Position numbers and translations under genes: made by a program. Under the pieces are notes generated by a model, which was not told the origin of the DNA, searched no databases, and was given only the letters and a program-made list of their open reading frames with translations. A stretch of DNA of 64,000 nucleotides from UBA5336 sp964492485. GTDB lineage: Bacteria; Pseudomonadota; Alphaproteobacteria; Caulobacterales; Hyphomonadaceae. Of the stretch, positions 43,806 through 52,727 are shown one piece after another (the first letter of the stretch is position 1; each line of letters starts with the position of its first letter). Location of the stretch: contig CAZBKM010000012.1 of assembly GCA_964492485.1 (NCBI GenBank), positions 29,319 through 93,318 of the forward strand, read 5' to 3'.

Positions 43806-44632
43806 TACGCCGGAGCGGCGTCCGTCGCCTTGGGCTGCTGGGCCCGCACGGCCCGCTGGATCAGCCGCGGCCAGTTCAGCAGCGAGACAAGGTGCGCGTA
43901 GATCGCACCGATGGCGCCATTGGCCTTGAGCTCGAGATACTGGGCGTCGGACAGGGCGTTCAGGCGCTCCTCGGAAACGGCCCAGTAGTCCGCGATCTTC
44001 TGCTGTTGGCCGACCGGGTTGCCCTGGGCATCCCGCGGCTGGAACGAGACCGACTTCTGCTCGAACAGGTCCATCTTCGCCAGCAGCTGCGTGAATTCCG
44101 AGGTGGCGCGGCGTTGACGCTCGAATTCCTTGCAGAACTCGATGGCGTCATTGGTGAATTTGGACGGCTCGCCATTCTCGAAGAACGGCACTTCCGGTGT
44201 CTCGCTGATCATCGGTGCCGCGCGGTCGATGCAAAGCAGCAGCCGGTCGGACTGGTCATCGGCCGCGAAGACGAACGGATAGCGGCGAACAAAGGCCGGG
44301 ACGTAATAGTCCGGGTCGGTACGGCCCTGCGCATCGACATAGAGGTTCTGACCCTGGCGCACGCCCATGGCTGCGATCGGCGTCCGGTCGTTTCCGACGA
44401 AGATGACGGGATACGCCGCAGCGGTCATGCCGAATTCCGTAACGGTGACCGGCACGGCATGGGCTGAACGAAGGAAGCCGAACGGATCGGAGATCTGCGA
44501 CACGCCGAGTTGGCCATGGGCCTGCGACGACAGCGGTTCCGGCTTCGAATAGAACAGAACGTTTCCGGTGATCTGGGCGCCTTGGCCCTGTCCATCGGGT
44601 TGCGGATCGTTGGGGGTTTCCACGGCAGCCAC
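43805..44632 (-). CDS. SapC family protein
   Basis: 275 residues matching the SapC family, named after a Campylobacter S-layer locus but of unknown role in alphaproteobacteria, where it is frequent in Caulobacterales and relatives. Features: LFYSKPEPLSSQAHGQLGV, HAVPVTVTEFGMTAAAYPVIF, and YPFVFAADDQSDRLLLCID. No signal peptide. It may be a 2-oxoglutarate-linked or cytoplasmic factor; I cannot tell. Its stop lies in repeat A3. Confidence 0.85.
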   Translation of the reverse strand: MAAVETPNDPQPDGQGQGAQITGNVLFYSKPEPLSSQAHGQLGVSQISDPFGFLRSAHAVPVTVTEFGMTAAAYPVIFVGNDRTPIAAMGVRQGQNLYVDAQGRTDPDYYVPAFVRRYPFVFAADDQSDRLLLCIDRAAPMISETPEVPFFENGEPSKFTNDAIEFCKEFERQRRATSEFTQLLAKMDLFEQKSVSFQPRDAQGNPVGQQQKIADYWAVSEERLNALSDAQYLELKANGAIGAIYAHLVSLLNWPRLIQRAVRAQQPKATDAAPA

Positions 44633-44706
44633 TCCTGAGTTGAACCGGGCGGACGATTAGCCCAATAACCGGGCGTCAACAACCGCTCTGCGTCCCGGAT
44701 CACACC

Positions 44707-46689
44707 TTGCCCTCGTCTCGCCAAGAAGTTTTCTCACCCGATGCGCACAAACAGGGATTGTGGTTGTGCCGCATCCTTGCCGGTCTCTCCGGTCTTGCGT
44801 TTCTGGCGGCGTGTTCAGGCGGCGATCGACCCGGTGCGCCGAGCCGGGCGGTCGAGCGCGCGGCGACGGCTCTGGCCAGTGAGATTGCGGCAGATGTGGT
44901 GCGTCACGATCCAGAAGTCGCGACCCGGCTGGGACTGCCGCCTGCGTCTGTTCCGGCAGGACTGGAGGGGCGGCTGACGGCACGGTCTCAGGCGGCGTTC
45001 GAGCGGGTGCGGCTGCGCCGGATCGAAATCCTGGACCGGCTGGCGGCGATGCGCCTGGCGCCGGATGGCAGCGAGCTGCGCGCACGGCAATTGGCCTGGC
45101 TGACGGCGTGGCGGGACATGGTGTCCCTGCAGGCCTTTGGTTTCGGGCGGGTCGACCTGCAGGTGGCGCGGCCCTATGCGGTGGATCATCTGAGCGGGGC
45201 TTACGTGGACGTCCCGCTTCTCCTTCTGACGGAACAGACCCTGGCGGACGCTGCAGATGCGGACGCCTATCTCGATCGGCTCGCGGCGCTGGCCGGCGCC
45301 ATACAGGACGAGCGGCGCCGTCTGATTGCCGAGGCCGAAGCGGGCGTGCGACCTCCAGCCCGGATCCTTGAGGCGATCGCGGCGCGGGCACGTGCCCATG
45401 CAGCGCTGCCGGCGGACGATCATCCCCTGGTGGAGGGGCTGGACGGTCTGCTGGTCGGCGTGACCGGGCTGTCGCCGGAGGCGCGCGACGCCCGCGTGGC
45501 AGAGGCCAGGCAGGCTGTGGCGGACGAGTTGCCGCGCGCCTACAGGATGCTGGCCGAGACCGCCGAGGCGCTCGCCAGGGATGCCAGTGACGTGCCCGGG
45601 GTTTGGGCCCTGCCACGGGGCGACGCCTACTATCAGGCGCTTATCGCTCGCCAGACGGGACAGAGTGTCGATGTCACGCGCCTTCACGCCGCGATCGACC
45701 GCACCACCGAGACCACCTTCAATGCCTTGCAGATGGAACTCGATACGGCCGGCATCGCCGAAGGTCCGTTGCGCGCCCGCCTTGCGGCCTACCGGCGCCA
45801 GGCCCGAGCGGCGCGAGAGGCCCTCGCAGCCGACGCAGCCCGCGGTCCCGCGGTACCCTCCCGCCCACCATCGGACGCTGCACCTCTCCCCGACGCGGAC
45901 AGCCAGATCCAGACGGCGCTTGCAGCGGCGCGGTCCGCTCTTGGGGACTGGATCGCCCGCCCGCCCGAAGGCCCGGTCCTGACCGTCGGCTGGCCGGATA
46001 ACCTACCGCCGCCGGCGGAGGCGTTCAGCTATCTGCCGCCGAGTGTGGACGGCCGGCAGCCGGGCCGCCTCCGCCTGGTCGCCGTTCCGGTGGACCGCGA
46101 CGGCGACGCCCCATCCGATGGTACGGACAAGCTGGGCGCGCCTCCGCTGGCGGGAACCGTTTACGAACTGGCCATACCGGGCCGGCACGTCGTCTGGTCG
46201 AGGGCCCGGCGTGACCGGAACCGGACCGCGCTCGATCACCTTATCGCCTGGCCGGCGTTTACAGCAGGTTGGGGCGCCTACGGTCTGGACCTCGCTTCCG
46301 AGGCTGGCCTCTATCCGTCCGACACGGCGCGGGTGGACTATCTTCAGGCGCGCCTGGTCCTTCTGGTGCGCGCCCTTGGCGATACCGGGTTGCATGCGGA
46401 GCGCTGGAGTCGGCAGGAAGCCGTCTCGCGGTTCGAGACCCGCGCCGGACTTTCGCGCATCGAGGCCAGTCGGGAGGTCGACCGGCTGATCGTGGCGCCG
46501 GGCGACGCGGTTGCCGCGCATCTGGGCCGGCAGGCGTTTTCCGCCCTGCGCCAGCGCGCGCGTGAAACCCTGACCCGGCAACTCGATCCAGCCGCCCTGC
46601 ATTTCGAGATGATTCGGACCGGCCCTCGCCCATTGCCGCAGCTCGATCGCGATATCTCCGACTGGATCGCCGCCCAGTTGCCGCGGTAG
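44707..46689 (+). CDS. DUF885 lipoprotein with degenerate zinc motif
   Basis: 660 residues of the DUF885 peptidase-like family, exported as a lipoprotein (GLAFLAAC lipobox). Helical throughout, with the family landmarks YYQALIARQTG, DLASEAGLY (third ligand region) and a C-terminal LDRDISDWI. Active members carry HExxPGHH; here the place reads YELAIPGRH at residues 486-494, so the first His is Tyr and the second His is Arg. Only the Glu and the last His remain, so zinc hydrolysis is doubtful. The start is uncertain: TTG 44707, or TTG 44758 closer to the signal peptide. Confidence 0.78.
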   Translation: MPSSRQEVFSPDAHKQGLWLCRILAGLSGLAFLAACSGGDRPGAPSRAVERAATALASEIAADVVRHDPEVATRLGLPPASVPAGLEGRLTARSQAAFERVRLRRIEILDRLAAMRLAPDGSELRARQLAWLTAWRDMVSLQAFGFGRVDLQVARPYAVDHLSGAYVDVPLLLLTEQTLADAADADAYLDRLAALAGAIQDERRRLIAEAEAGVRPPARILEAIAARARAHAALPADDHPLVEGLDGLLVGVTGLSPEARDARVAEARQAVADELPRAYRMLAETAEALARDASDVPGVWALPRGDAYYQALIARQTGQSVDVTRLHAAIDRTTETTFNALQMELDTAGIAEGPLRARLAAYRRQARAAREALAADAARGPAVPSRPPSDAAPLPDADSQIQTALAAARSALGDWIARPPEGPVLTVGWPDNLPPPAEAFSYLPPSVDGRQPGRLRLVAVPVDRDGDAPSDGTDKLGAPPLAGTVYELAIPGRHVVWSRARRDRNRTALDHLIAWPAFTAGWGAYGLDLASEAGLYPSDTARVDYLQARLVLLVRALGDTGLHAERWSRQEAVSRFETRAGLSRIEASREVDRLIVAPGDAVAAHLGRQAFSALRQRARETLTRQLDPAALHFEMIRTGPRPLPQLDRDISDWIAAQLPR

Positions 46690-46819
46690 CCGTGACCCTT
46701 TCGGGCGCAACATGTCGTATTGCCGCCACAGAATCCGCATCCCTTACCATCATGAACGGGGTCACGGAACGCCAGGAGGGCGGTCCACGAGAGACGACCC
46801 ATGTCTGGAGGGGAGAGCC

Positions 46820-48502
46820 ATGAGACACCAAGTCCTAGCCGTGTTGGGCGCGGCGGCGCTGCTCGCGGGCCTCGCGGCCTGCTCGACGGGAGGCGATGCG
46901 GTTGACGCCGGGCGCACCGAGGCCGCGCAGGCGCCTGTTCCAACGCCATCACCACCACCACAGCCGGCCGCCGAAATGGCGCGCGCCGCGCCGCCCGTCT
47001 CGGGCGCCCTTCCGCCGCCCCAGCCCGTGCCCGGCGATGTCGACCGGGAGCGTTACGAGGATGTGGACCCGAACCCCGTCAAGCGGGTGTCGGAGGCGCC
47101 GGTCTCGACCTTTTCGATCGACGTCGACACCGCATCCTATGCCAATGTACGCCGCTTCCTGAACGATGGCATCCTGCCTCCGCGCGATGCGGTGCGGATC
47201 GAGGAACTGATCAACTATTTCGACTACGCCTATCCGCTGCCGGATCGCGGGGAGGCCCCGTTCGCCACGCATGTCAGCCTTGTCCCGTCGCCATGGGCCG
47301 ACGGCCGTAAGCTGATGCAGGTGGGCATTCAGGGTTACGATCTGGAGCCGGACGCCCGCCCGCCGCTCAACCTGACGCTTCTCGTCGATGTGTCCGGTTC
47401 GATGGCGGCCGAAGACAAGCTTCCGCTCGCACGAAAGGCCCTGGCCATGCTGGTCGACAGGCTGGGGCCCGACGACCGGATCTCAATCGTCGCCTATGCC
47501 GGGGCAGCGGGCGAGGTGCTTCCCCCCACGCCGGGCGACGAGACGCGCAAGATCCTGTCCGCGATGGAGCAGATGTCCGCCGGGGGCTCGACCGCCGGTG
47601 GCGAGGGTCTGAGGCTGGCCTACAGCCTTGCGGAGCAGGGATACCGCGAGGGGGGTGTGAACCGGGTCATGCTCCTGACCGATGGGGACTTCAATGTCGG
47701 CATTGCCGACCCCGAGCGGCTTGAGGATTTCGTCGCCCGCAAGCGCGAGACCGGCATCTACCTGTCAGTTCTGGGTTTTGGGCGGGGCAATTACAATGAC
47801 GCCATGATGCAGAAGATCGCCCAGGCCGGAAATGGCATGGCGTCCTATGTCGACACGCTGAACGAGGCGCGGAAGATCCTGAACGACGACCTCACCGGCA
47901 ACCTGTTTCCGATTGCCGATGACGTGAAGATCCAGGTCGAGTTCAACCCCGCGCGCGTGGCCGAGTACCGGCTGATCGGTTATGAGACGCGTCAGCTCGA
48001 CCGTGCGGATTTCAACAATGACGCCGTCGATGCCGGTGAGATCGGCGCCGGGGCAAGCGTGACCGCGCTCTACGAGATCGCCGAGACGGACTCCGAGGGT
48101 CAGTTGATCGATCCGCCCCGTTACGGCGCGCAGCCCGACATGGCCGCGGACGAGCGGATGCAGGAGTTCGCGTTTTTCCGCCTGCGCTACAAGCTGCCCG
48201 GCAGCGACACCTCGACCCTGATCGAGCGCCCCGTGGTCTCCGCCGATGAGGTCGCCTCCCTCGATGAGGCGCCCGACCGAGTGCGCTTTGCCACGGCCGT
48301 GGCAGCCTATGGCCAGCTCCTGCGGGGTGATCCTTACCTGTCGGATACGTTCGGATGGGACGACGTGATCGCCCTCGCCCAAGGCGCCCGCGGCGACGAT
48401 CCCTACGGTTACCGCGCGGAGTTCGTTACCCTCGCGCGGCTGGCGAAATCTGCCCAGGCCCAGGAAACCCTGCGCCAACCCGGGGACGGGCGTCCCGATT
48501 GA
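46820..48502 (+). CDS. vWA domain lipoprotein (YfbK-like)
   Basis: 560 residues. Start ATG 46820 behind GGAGGGGAGAG. Lipobox LAAC, a Pro/Ala-rich linker (about 35-75), a von Willebrand N-terminal domain (STFSIDVDTASYANVRRFLNDG), a vWA domain with a complete MIDAS DVSGS motif (about 190-350) and a C-terminal DUF3520 region. This matches the E. coli YfbK group, whose function is unknown. Metal-dependent protein binding at the envelope is likely. Confidence 0.88.
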   Translation: MRHQVLAVLGAAALLAGLAACSTGGDAVDAGRTEAAQAPVPTPSPPPQPAAEMARAAPPVSGALPPPQPVPGDVDRERYEDVDPNPVKRVSEAPVSTFSIDVDTASYANVRRFLNDGILPPRDAVRIEELINYFDYAYPLPDRGEAPFATHVSLVPSPWADGRKLMQVGIQGYDLEPDARPPLNLTLLVDVSGSMAAEDKLPLARKALAMLVDRLGPDDRISIVAYAGAAGEVLPPTPGDETRKILSAMEQMSAGGSTAGGEGLRLAYSLAEQGYREGGVNRVMLLTDGDFNVGIADPERLEDFVARKRETGIYLSVLGFGRGNYNDAMMQKIAQAGNGMASYVDTLNEARKILNDDLTGNLFPIADDVKIQVEFNPARVAEYRLIGYETRQLDRADFNNDAVDAGEIGAGASVTALYEIAETDSEGQLIDPPRYGAQPDMAADERMQEFAFFRLRYKLPGSDTSTLIERPVVSADEVASLDEAPDRVRFATAVAAYGQLLRGDPYLSDTFGWDDVIALAQGARGDDPYGYRAEFVTLARLAKSAQAQETLRQPGDGRPD

Positions 48503-48512
48503 ACTGTCGGGA

Positions 48513-48541
48513 CGAGGCAGCCATCCCCACAGGCTGCCTCG
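48513..48541 (+). other. stem-loop after the vWA gene
   Basis: CGAGGCAGCC and GGCTGCCTCG form a perfect 10-bp stem with a 9-nt loop 11 nt after the stop codon. No U tract follows, so it may protect the 3' end rather than terminate. Confidence 0.5.
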
Positions 48542-48569
48542 CGCCTGCCGGCCCGTGCCTGGCGCCCTG

Positions 48570-48617
48570 ATGCATCTGCAAGCGACGTGGGCACCGGTTC
48601 GCGTGAGGAACATGCTC
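48570..48617 (+). repeat. family B palindromic element, copy B6
   Basis: Core GTGGGCACCGGTTCGCG, arms GCATCTGC and GGAACATGC (6 of 8 paired), 68 nt after the vWA stop, in the same orientation to its gene as all other copies. It is followed by the family C segment and then A4. Confidence 0.82.
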
Positions 48618-48672
48618 AAGAACACTAACCTGGCGCATCTTCACTGACTCTCATTGGCGTGCGGATGCGCTA
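48605..48672 (+). repeat. spacer segment shared with 4.9 kb (family C)
   Basis: Matches 4936-5011 in its ATGCTCAA, GGCGCATCTTCA and TGACTCT blocks. It joins B6 to A4 just as the other copy joins B1 to A1. Confidence 0.6.
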
Positions 48673-48775
48673 AAGCGCCGGCTTTCGTTTCACTCCAGAC
48701 CGGCTCTTTACATCAGTGGTCTTGCGCACGTCTCCGTTCGCAACCGGGTCCGCTTGATCCGAACTTGCGCTAAGG
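48672..48775 (+). repeat. family A dispersed repeat, copy A4
   Basis: AAAGCGCCGGCTTTCGTTTC, then ACTCCAGACCGGCTCTTTA, CATCAGTGGTC, TTGCGCACGTCTCCGTTCGC, AACCGGGTCCG and TCCGAACTTGCGCTAAGGC. Ends 5 nt from the stop codon of the minus-strand gene at 48781. Confidence 0.9.
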
Positions 48776-48780
48776 CGTCC

Positions 48781-49143
48781 TCAGGCCGCAAGACTCGGGC
48801 GTGCGGCGCGCGAGGAGGCGCGTCCATGGCCCAAGCCAGGGCGAAGCGGCTGGAACCCGGCGTCCAGATCCGCATGGGCGGCACGGCGGGCCGCACCGTC
48901 GCGCATGGGCAGGAAAAACATCGCATCACCGCCCAGGGCGTACGCCTCCGCCCGGGCCTGTATCAGGCGCACCGAGGGATCGTGGTCCATGATGTCGATC
49001 AAGTGGATTACGCGCCATCCCTGCGCTTGTGGCGCTGCAAACAGCGCGAGACCTGGGCCGGCAGTATTCCCCCGGCGGGCGAGCGGCCCCTCGAAAGTAT
49101 AGACGCGACCGGATGCTCCGCGAAAAGCGTGGGGCCGATCCAT
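48781..49143 (-). CDS. conserved-looking hypothetical protein, 120 aa
   Basis: 120 residues from the ATG at 49143 (GGAG 7 nt upstream, promoter at 49171-49198). Sequence blocks: PHAFRGASGRVYTFEGPLARRG, WRVIHLIDIMDHDPSVRLIQARAEAYALGGDAMFF, then an Arg/Ala-rich tail. No signal, no membrane segment, no family I recognise. The middle resembles an N-acyltransferase-like beta-alpha unit only loosely; I assign no function. Convergent with the vWA gene across repeat A4. Confidence 0.65.
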   Translation of the reverse strand: MDRPHAFRGASGRVYTFEGPLARRGNTAGPGLALFAAPQAQGWRVIHLIDIMDHDPSVRLIQARAEAYALGGDAMFFLPMRDGAARRAAHADLDAGFQPLRPGLGHGRASSRAARPSLAA

Positions 49144-49170
49144 GTTCGTTCTCCGTTCTGTTGGTTCTAC

Positions 49171-49198
49171 ATTATATTCCCCTTTTGTTCTGACGCAA
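49171..49198 (-). promoter_or_regulatory. sigma70 promoter of the 120-aa gene
   Basis: On the minus strand TTGCGT, 16-nt spacer, TATAAT (perfect -10), giving a 5' leader of about 20 nt to the ATG at 49143. Confidence 0.72.
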
Positions 49199-49254
49199 GC
49201 GAAGACAGGGTTAACGGTGCGGCGAACGGTCGACCGCCGCGCCTGTGCCGGGCG

Positions 49255-49283
49255 CTTGTGCGGCCTGCGGGGCGTTCCCATCT
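49255..49283 (+). promoter_or_regulatory. heat-shock (RpoH-type) promoter of clpB
   Basis: CTTG (49255-49258), 18-nt spacer, CCCATCT (49277-49283), a good match to the sigma32 pattern CTTG..CCCATnT. Leader of about 100 nt to the clpB ATG. Confidence 0.65.
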
Positions 49284-49391
49284 CCACGCCGTAGCGAGGC
49301 CGCCGCCCAGTCGGGACCTCGAAACGCCTGGCCGTGTGCGGCATCCGTCGGCGCGGTCCGAACCATGTTCTGCCTTTGAAAGGGGAAGCGA

Positions 49392-52013
49392 ATGAATATC
49401 GATCAATACACCGAACGGGCGAAATCCGTCCTGCAGACCGCCCAGACCCAGGCGCTTGCGGCGGGACACCAGACCCTGACGCCCGAGCATGTGCTCAAGG
49501 CGCTGCTGGAGGACCGCGACCAGCTTGCTGCGAATCTGATCCGGTCAGCCGGCGGCAAACCCGAGCTGGTGGCCCAGAACATCGACCGTGACCTGCAGAA
49601 GCGTCCGCGTGTGTCGGGCGGTGACGGCCAGCTCCGCCTCGACCAGACCGGTGCGAAGCTCTTTGCCGATGCGGAGGCGGCGGCCCGGCAAGCCGGCGAC
49701 TCCTTCGTTACCGTGGAACGGCTCCTGCTCGCCATCGCCGCACAATCGGGCACGCCGGCCGCGCGCATCCTCTCGGAGTCCGGTACCACGCTGGCCGGCC
49801 TGGAAGCGGCCGTCGCCCGGCTCAGGCAGGGTCGGACGGCGGATTCAGAGACCGCCGAACAGGGCTATGAGGCGCTCAAGAAGTATGCCCGCGACCTGAC
49901 CCAGGACGCCCGTGACGGCAAGCTCGACCCTGTTATCGGACGCGACGAGGAGATCCGGCGCACGGTTCAGGTCCTGTCACGGCGCACCAAGAACAACCCC
50001 GTCCTGATCGGAGAGCCGGGTGTCGGCAAGACTGCCATCGTCGAGGGGCTGGCCTTGCGGATCGTGAATGGAGACGTCCCGGAAAGCCTGAAGGACAAAC
50101 GGCTTCTGGCCCTCGACATGGGCGCACTCATCGCCGGCGCGAAGTATCGCGGCGAGTTCGAGGAGCGGCTCAAGTCGGTTCTGAAGGAAGTCGAGCAGGC
50201 CGAAGGCGGCATCATCCTCTTCATTGACGAGATGCACACCCTTGTCGGGGCCGGGAAGACCGATGGCGCCATGGATGCGTCGAACCTGCTCAAGCCCGCC
50301 CTGGCGCGGGGAGAGCTTCACTGCGTCGGTGCCACCACGCTGGACGAGTACCGCAAGCATGTGGAAGGCGATGCGGCGCTGGCCCGCCGGTTCATGGCCG
50401 TCTATGTGAACGAGCCCACGGTCGAGGACAGCATCTCCATCCTGCGTGGATTGAAGGGGCGATATGAGGCCCACCATGGGGTCCGCGTCTCCGACGCCGC
50501 CATCGTGTCGGCCGCCACCCTGGCCGACCGTTACATTACCGACCGGTTCCTGCCGGACAAGGCGATCGACCTGATGGACGAAGCCGCCTCCCGATTGCGC
50601 ATGCAGGTCGATTCCAAGCCCGAGGCCCTCGACGAGATGGATCGGCGCCTCCTGCAGCTCAAGATCGAAGCGGAGGCGCTCAAGAAGGAGACGGATGACG
50701 CCTCCCGCGAGCGGCTGAACAAGCTGGAAGGCGAGATCGCGGACCTGCAGGCTCAGTCCGATGAACTCTCCACCGCCTGGGCCGCGGAGAAGGAGAAGCT
50801 GAAAGGCGCGGCCGCGGCAAAGGAACAGCTTGCCAGGGCCGAAGCCGAAATGGCCGAGGCGCAACGCACCGGCGACCTGTCTCGGGCCTCGGAGCTCAAA
50901 TACGCCACCATTCCCGAGCTGGAACGCCGGATCGCCGAGGCCGAGCGTCGTGCCGACAGTGAAGCCGGGGGCGGTCTTGTTGCCGAAGTCGTGCAACCGG
51001 AACATGTCGCCAGCGTCGTGTCGAAGTGGACCGGCATTCCCGTCGACAAGATGATGGAGGGCGAGCGCGAAAAACTGCTCCGGATGGAGGAAGGTCTGCG
51101 CGATCGCGTGGTCGGGCAGGAGGAGGCCCTGTCTGCGGTCTCCAACGCGGTTCGCCGGGCCCGCGCGGGCCTGCAGGACCCCAACCGTCCGATCGGGTCC
51201 TTCCTGTTCGTCGGTCCGACCGGCGTGGGCAAGACCGAGCTGACGAAGGCCCTGGCCGAATTCCTGTTCGATGACGACACGGCCGTCCTGCGCCTCGACA
51301 TGTCGGAGTTTCAGGAAAAGCATTCCGTCGCCCGGCTCATCGGCGCGCCGCCAGGCTATGTGGGCTATGATGAGGGTGGTGTCCTGACGGAGTCCGTGCG
51401 CCGGCGGCCCTATCAGGTCATCCTGTTCGACGAGGTCGAAAAGGCCCATCCCGACCTGTTCAACACATTGCTGCAGGTTCTCGATGACGGACGGCTGACC
51501 GATGGTCAGGGGCGGACGGTCGACTTCAAGAACACGCTGATCATCATGACCTCGAACCTGGGTGCAGATGCCCTGGCCAGCGGCGAGGGTGGCGAGATCA
51601 GCGAGACCCAGCGCGATGCCGTCATGTCCGCGATCCGGGCCCACTTCCGCCCGGAATTCCTGAACCGGATCGACGAGATGGTCTTCTTCCGTCGCCTCGG
51701 CCGCGCGGAGATCGATCGCGTCGTCGACATCCAGATGCGGCGTCTGGATGCCCTGCTGGCGGATCGGAAGCTGAGCGTCGAAATGGCGCCTGCTGCCCGC
51801 GACTGGCTGGCCGAGCGCGGCTACGACCCGGTCTATGGAGCGCGTCCCCTGAAGCGGGTCATCCAGAAGGAACTGCAGGACCCCCTTGCACGGCTGCTTC
51901 TGGAAGGGCGGATTCGTGACGGCGAAGCGATCCGCGTCGATGTCGAGGGGGATCGTCTGACCATCAATGGTGTACCCAACGACTTCGCCAAAAGGGCCGC
52001 CGCGCTCAACTGA
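49392..52013 (+). CDS. clpB: ATP-dependent disaggregase ClpB
   Basis: 873 residues, a hexameric AAA+ unfoldase that rescues aggregated proteins with DnaK. N-terminal Clp domain (1-150), first ATPase with GEPGVGKT and IILFIDEMHTLVGAG, coiled-coil M domain (about 410-530), second ATPase with GPTGVGKT and ILFDEVEKAHPD, and the C-terminal small domain. Start behind AAAGGGGAAG. The heat-shock-like promoter upstream and the strong terminator after it make a single-gene unit. Confidence 0.98.
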   Translation: MNIDQYTERAKSVLQTAQTQALAAGHQTLTPEHVLKALLEDRDQLAANLIRSAGGKPELVAQNIDRDLQKRPRVSGGDGQLRLDQTGAKLFADAEAAARQAGDSFVTVERLLLAIAAQSGTPAARILSESGTTLAGLEAAVARLRQGRTADSETAEQGYEALKKYARDLTQDARDGKLDPVIGRDEEIRRTVQVLSRRTKNNPVLIGEPGVGKTAIVEGLALRIVNGDVPESLKDKRLLALDMGALIAGAKYRGEFEERLKSVLKEVEQAEGGIILFIDEMHTLVGAGKTDGAMDASNLLKPALARGELHCVGATTLDEYRKHVEGDAALARRFMAVYVNEPTVEDSISILRGLKGRYEAHHGVRVSDAAIVSAATLADRYITDRFLPDKAIDLMDEAASRLRMQVDSKPEALDEMDRRLLQLKIEAEALKKETDDASRERLNKLEGEIADLQAQSDELSTAWAAEKEKLKGAAAAKEQLARAEAEMAEAQRTGDLSRASELKYATIPELERRIAEAERRADSEAGGGLVAEVVQPEHVASVVSKWTGIPVDKMMEGEREKLLRMEEGLRDRVVGQEEALSAVSNAVRRARAGLQDPNRPIGSFLFVGPTGVGKTELTKALAEFLFDDDTAVLRLDMSEFQEKHSVARLIGAPPGYVGYDEGGVLTESVRRRPYQVILFDEVEKAHPDLFNTLLQVLDDGRLTDGQGRTVDFKNTLIIMTSNLGADALASGEGGEISETQRDAVMSAIRAHFRPEFLNRIDEMVFFRRLGRAEIDRVVDIQMRRLDALLADRKLSVEMAPAARDWLAERGYDPVYGARPLKRVIQKELQDPLARLLLEGRIRDGEAIRVDVEGDRLTINGVPNDFAKRAAALN

Positions 52014-52049
52014 GCAGGCGTTGGCCCATGAAAACAGGGTCTTGTGAGG

Positions 52050-52085
52050 CGCTCGGGTTCAGGCGGACCCGAGCGTTTCTTTTTT
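52050..52085 (+). terminator. clpB terminator
   Basis: CGCTCGGGT (52050-52058) and ACCCGAGCG (52067-52075), 9-bp perfect stem, followed by TTTCTTTTTT. Confidence 0.95.
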
Positions 52086-52210
52086 GCATGGCTCTGCTGC
52101 ATATGCGTACTGGTCAATGATGCGCTGCGACATCATATATGCTGCGTCTGCGAAACGACACGCGCAGACAGTGGCGTGTTGTTCCATCAACCAACCGAAA
52201 GGGGACACCC

Positions 52211-52555
52211 ATGTTCCGTATGCTCACCGCGATTGCCGCCTGCGCGACCGTTGCCGCACCCGCGCTGGCCAAGGACTACACCGATGTGCAGGCCGAGTTC
52301 GTCTACGATATTTCGGCGCTGGAAACCGAGTCGGGTGCCAAAACGGTTCTGAACGACATCGAGGCTCAGGCGCGCGATGCCTGCAAGTACGTTTCGATGA
52401 CCTCCATGGGTATCCAGCGGGACCAGGTTTGCGTGCGCGACCTCGTTCGCCAGGCGATCGACAAGATCGGCGCCGAAACGCTGACCGTCGCCTATACGGA
52501 CTCGCCGCTTTATGTGGAGCGCGTGTCCGACCGTCTGGAACTCGCCCAGAAGTAA
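52211..52555 (+). CDS. UrcA family secreted protein
   Basis: 114 residues with a signal peptide (cleaved after ALA, about residue 20). Two cysteines (about 58 and 74) probably form the disulfide typical of the UrcA family, which is widespread in Caulobacterales and Sphingomonadales. Blocks KDYTDVQAEFVYDISALETESG and IEAQARDACKYVSMT fit the family. Periplasmic; function unknown. SD is AAAGGGGA. Confidence 0.87.
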   Translation: MFRMLTAIAACATVAAPALAKDYTDVQAEFVYDISALETESGAKTVLNDIEAQARDACKYVSMTSMGIQRDQVCVRDLVRQAIDKIGAETLTVAYTDSPLYVERVSDRLELAQK

Positions 52556-52637
52556 GGGCGTTTTTCGCAAGCGTTTGACCTCGAACATGCGAAGCGGCGC
52601 GCAGGGTCCAGTCCGTCAGGCGCCGTTTCGACACATC

Positions 52638-52668
52638 GCCTCCGACCCGTGGGTCGGAGGCTTTTCTG
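52638..52668 (+). terminator. urcA terminator
   Basis: GCCTCCGACCC (52638-52648) and GGGTCGGAGGC (52651-52661), 11-bp perfect stem with a 2-nt loop, followed by TTTTCTGTT. Confidence 0.92.
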
Positions 52669-52727
52669 TTCAAGTTGCCACATGATGGCGATCGATCAGA
52701 GCGTGCGAGATCTCGCAGAGCCTTGGA

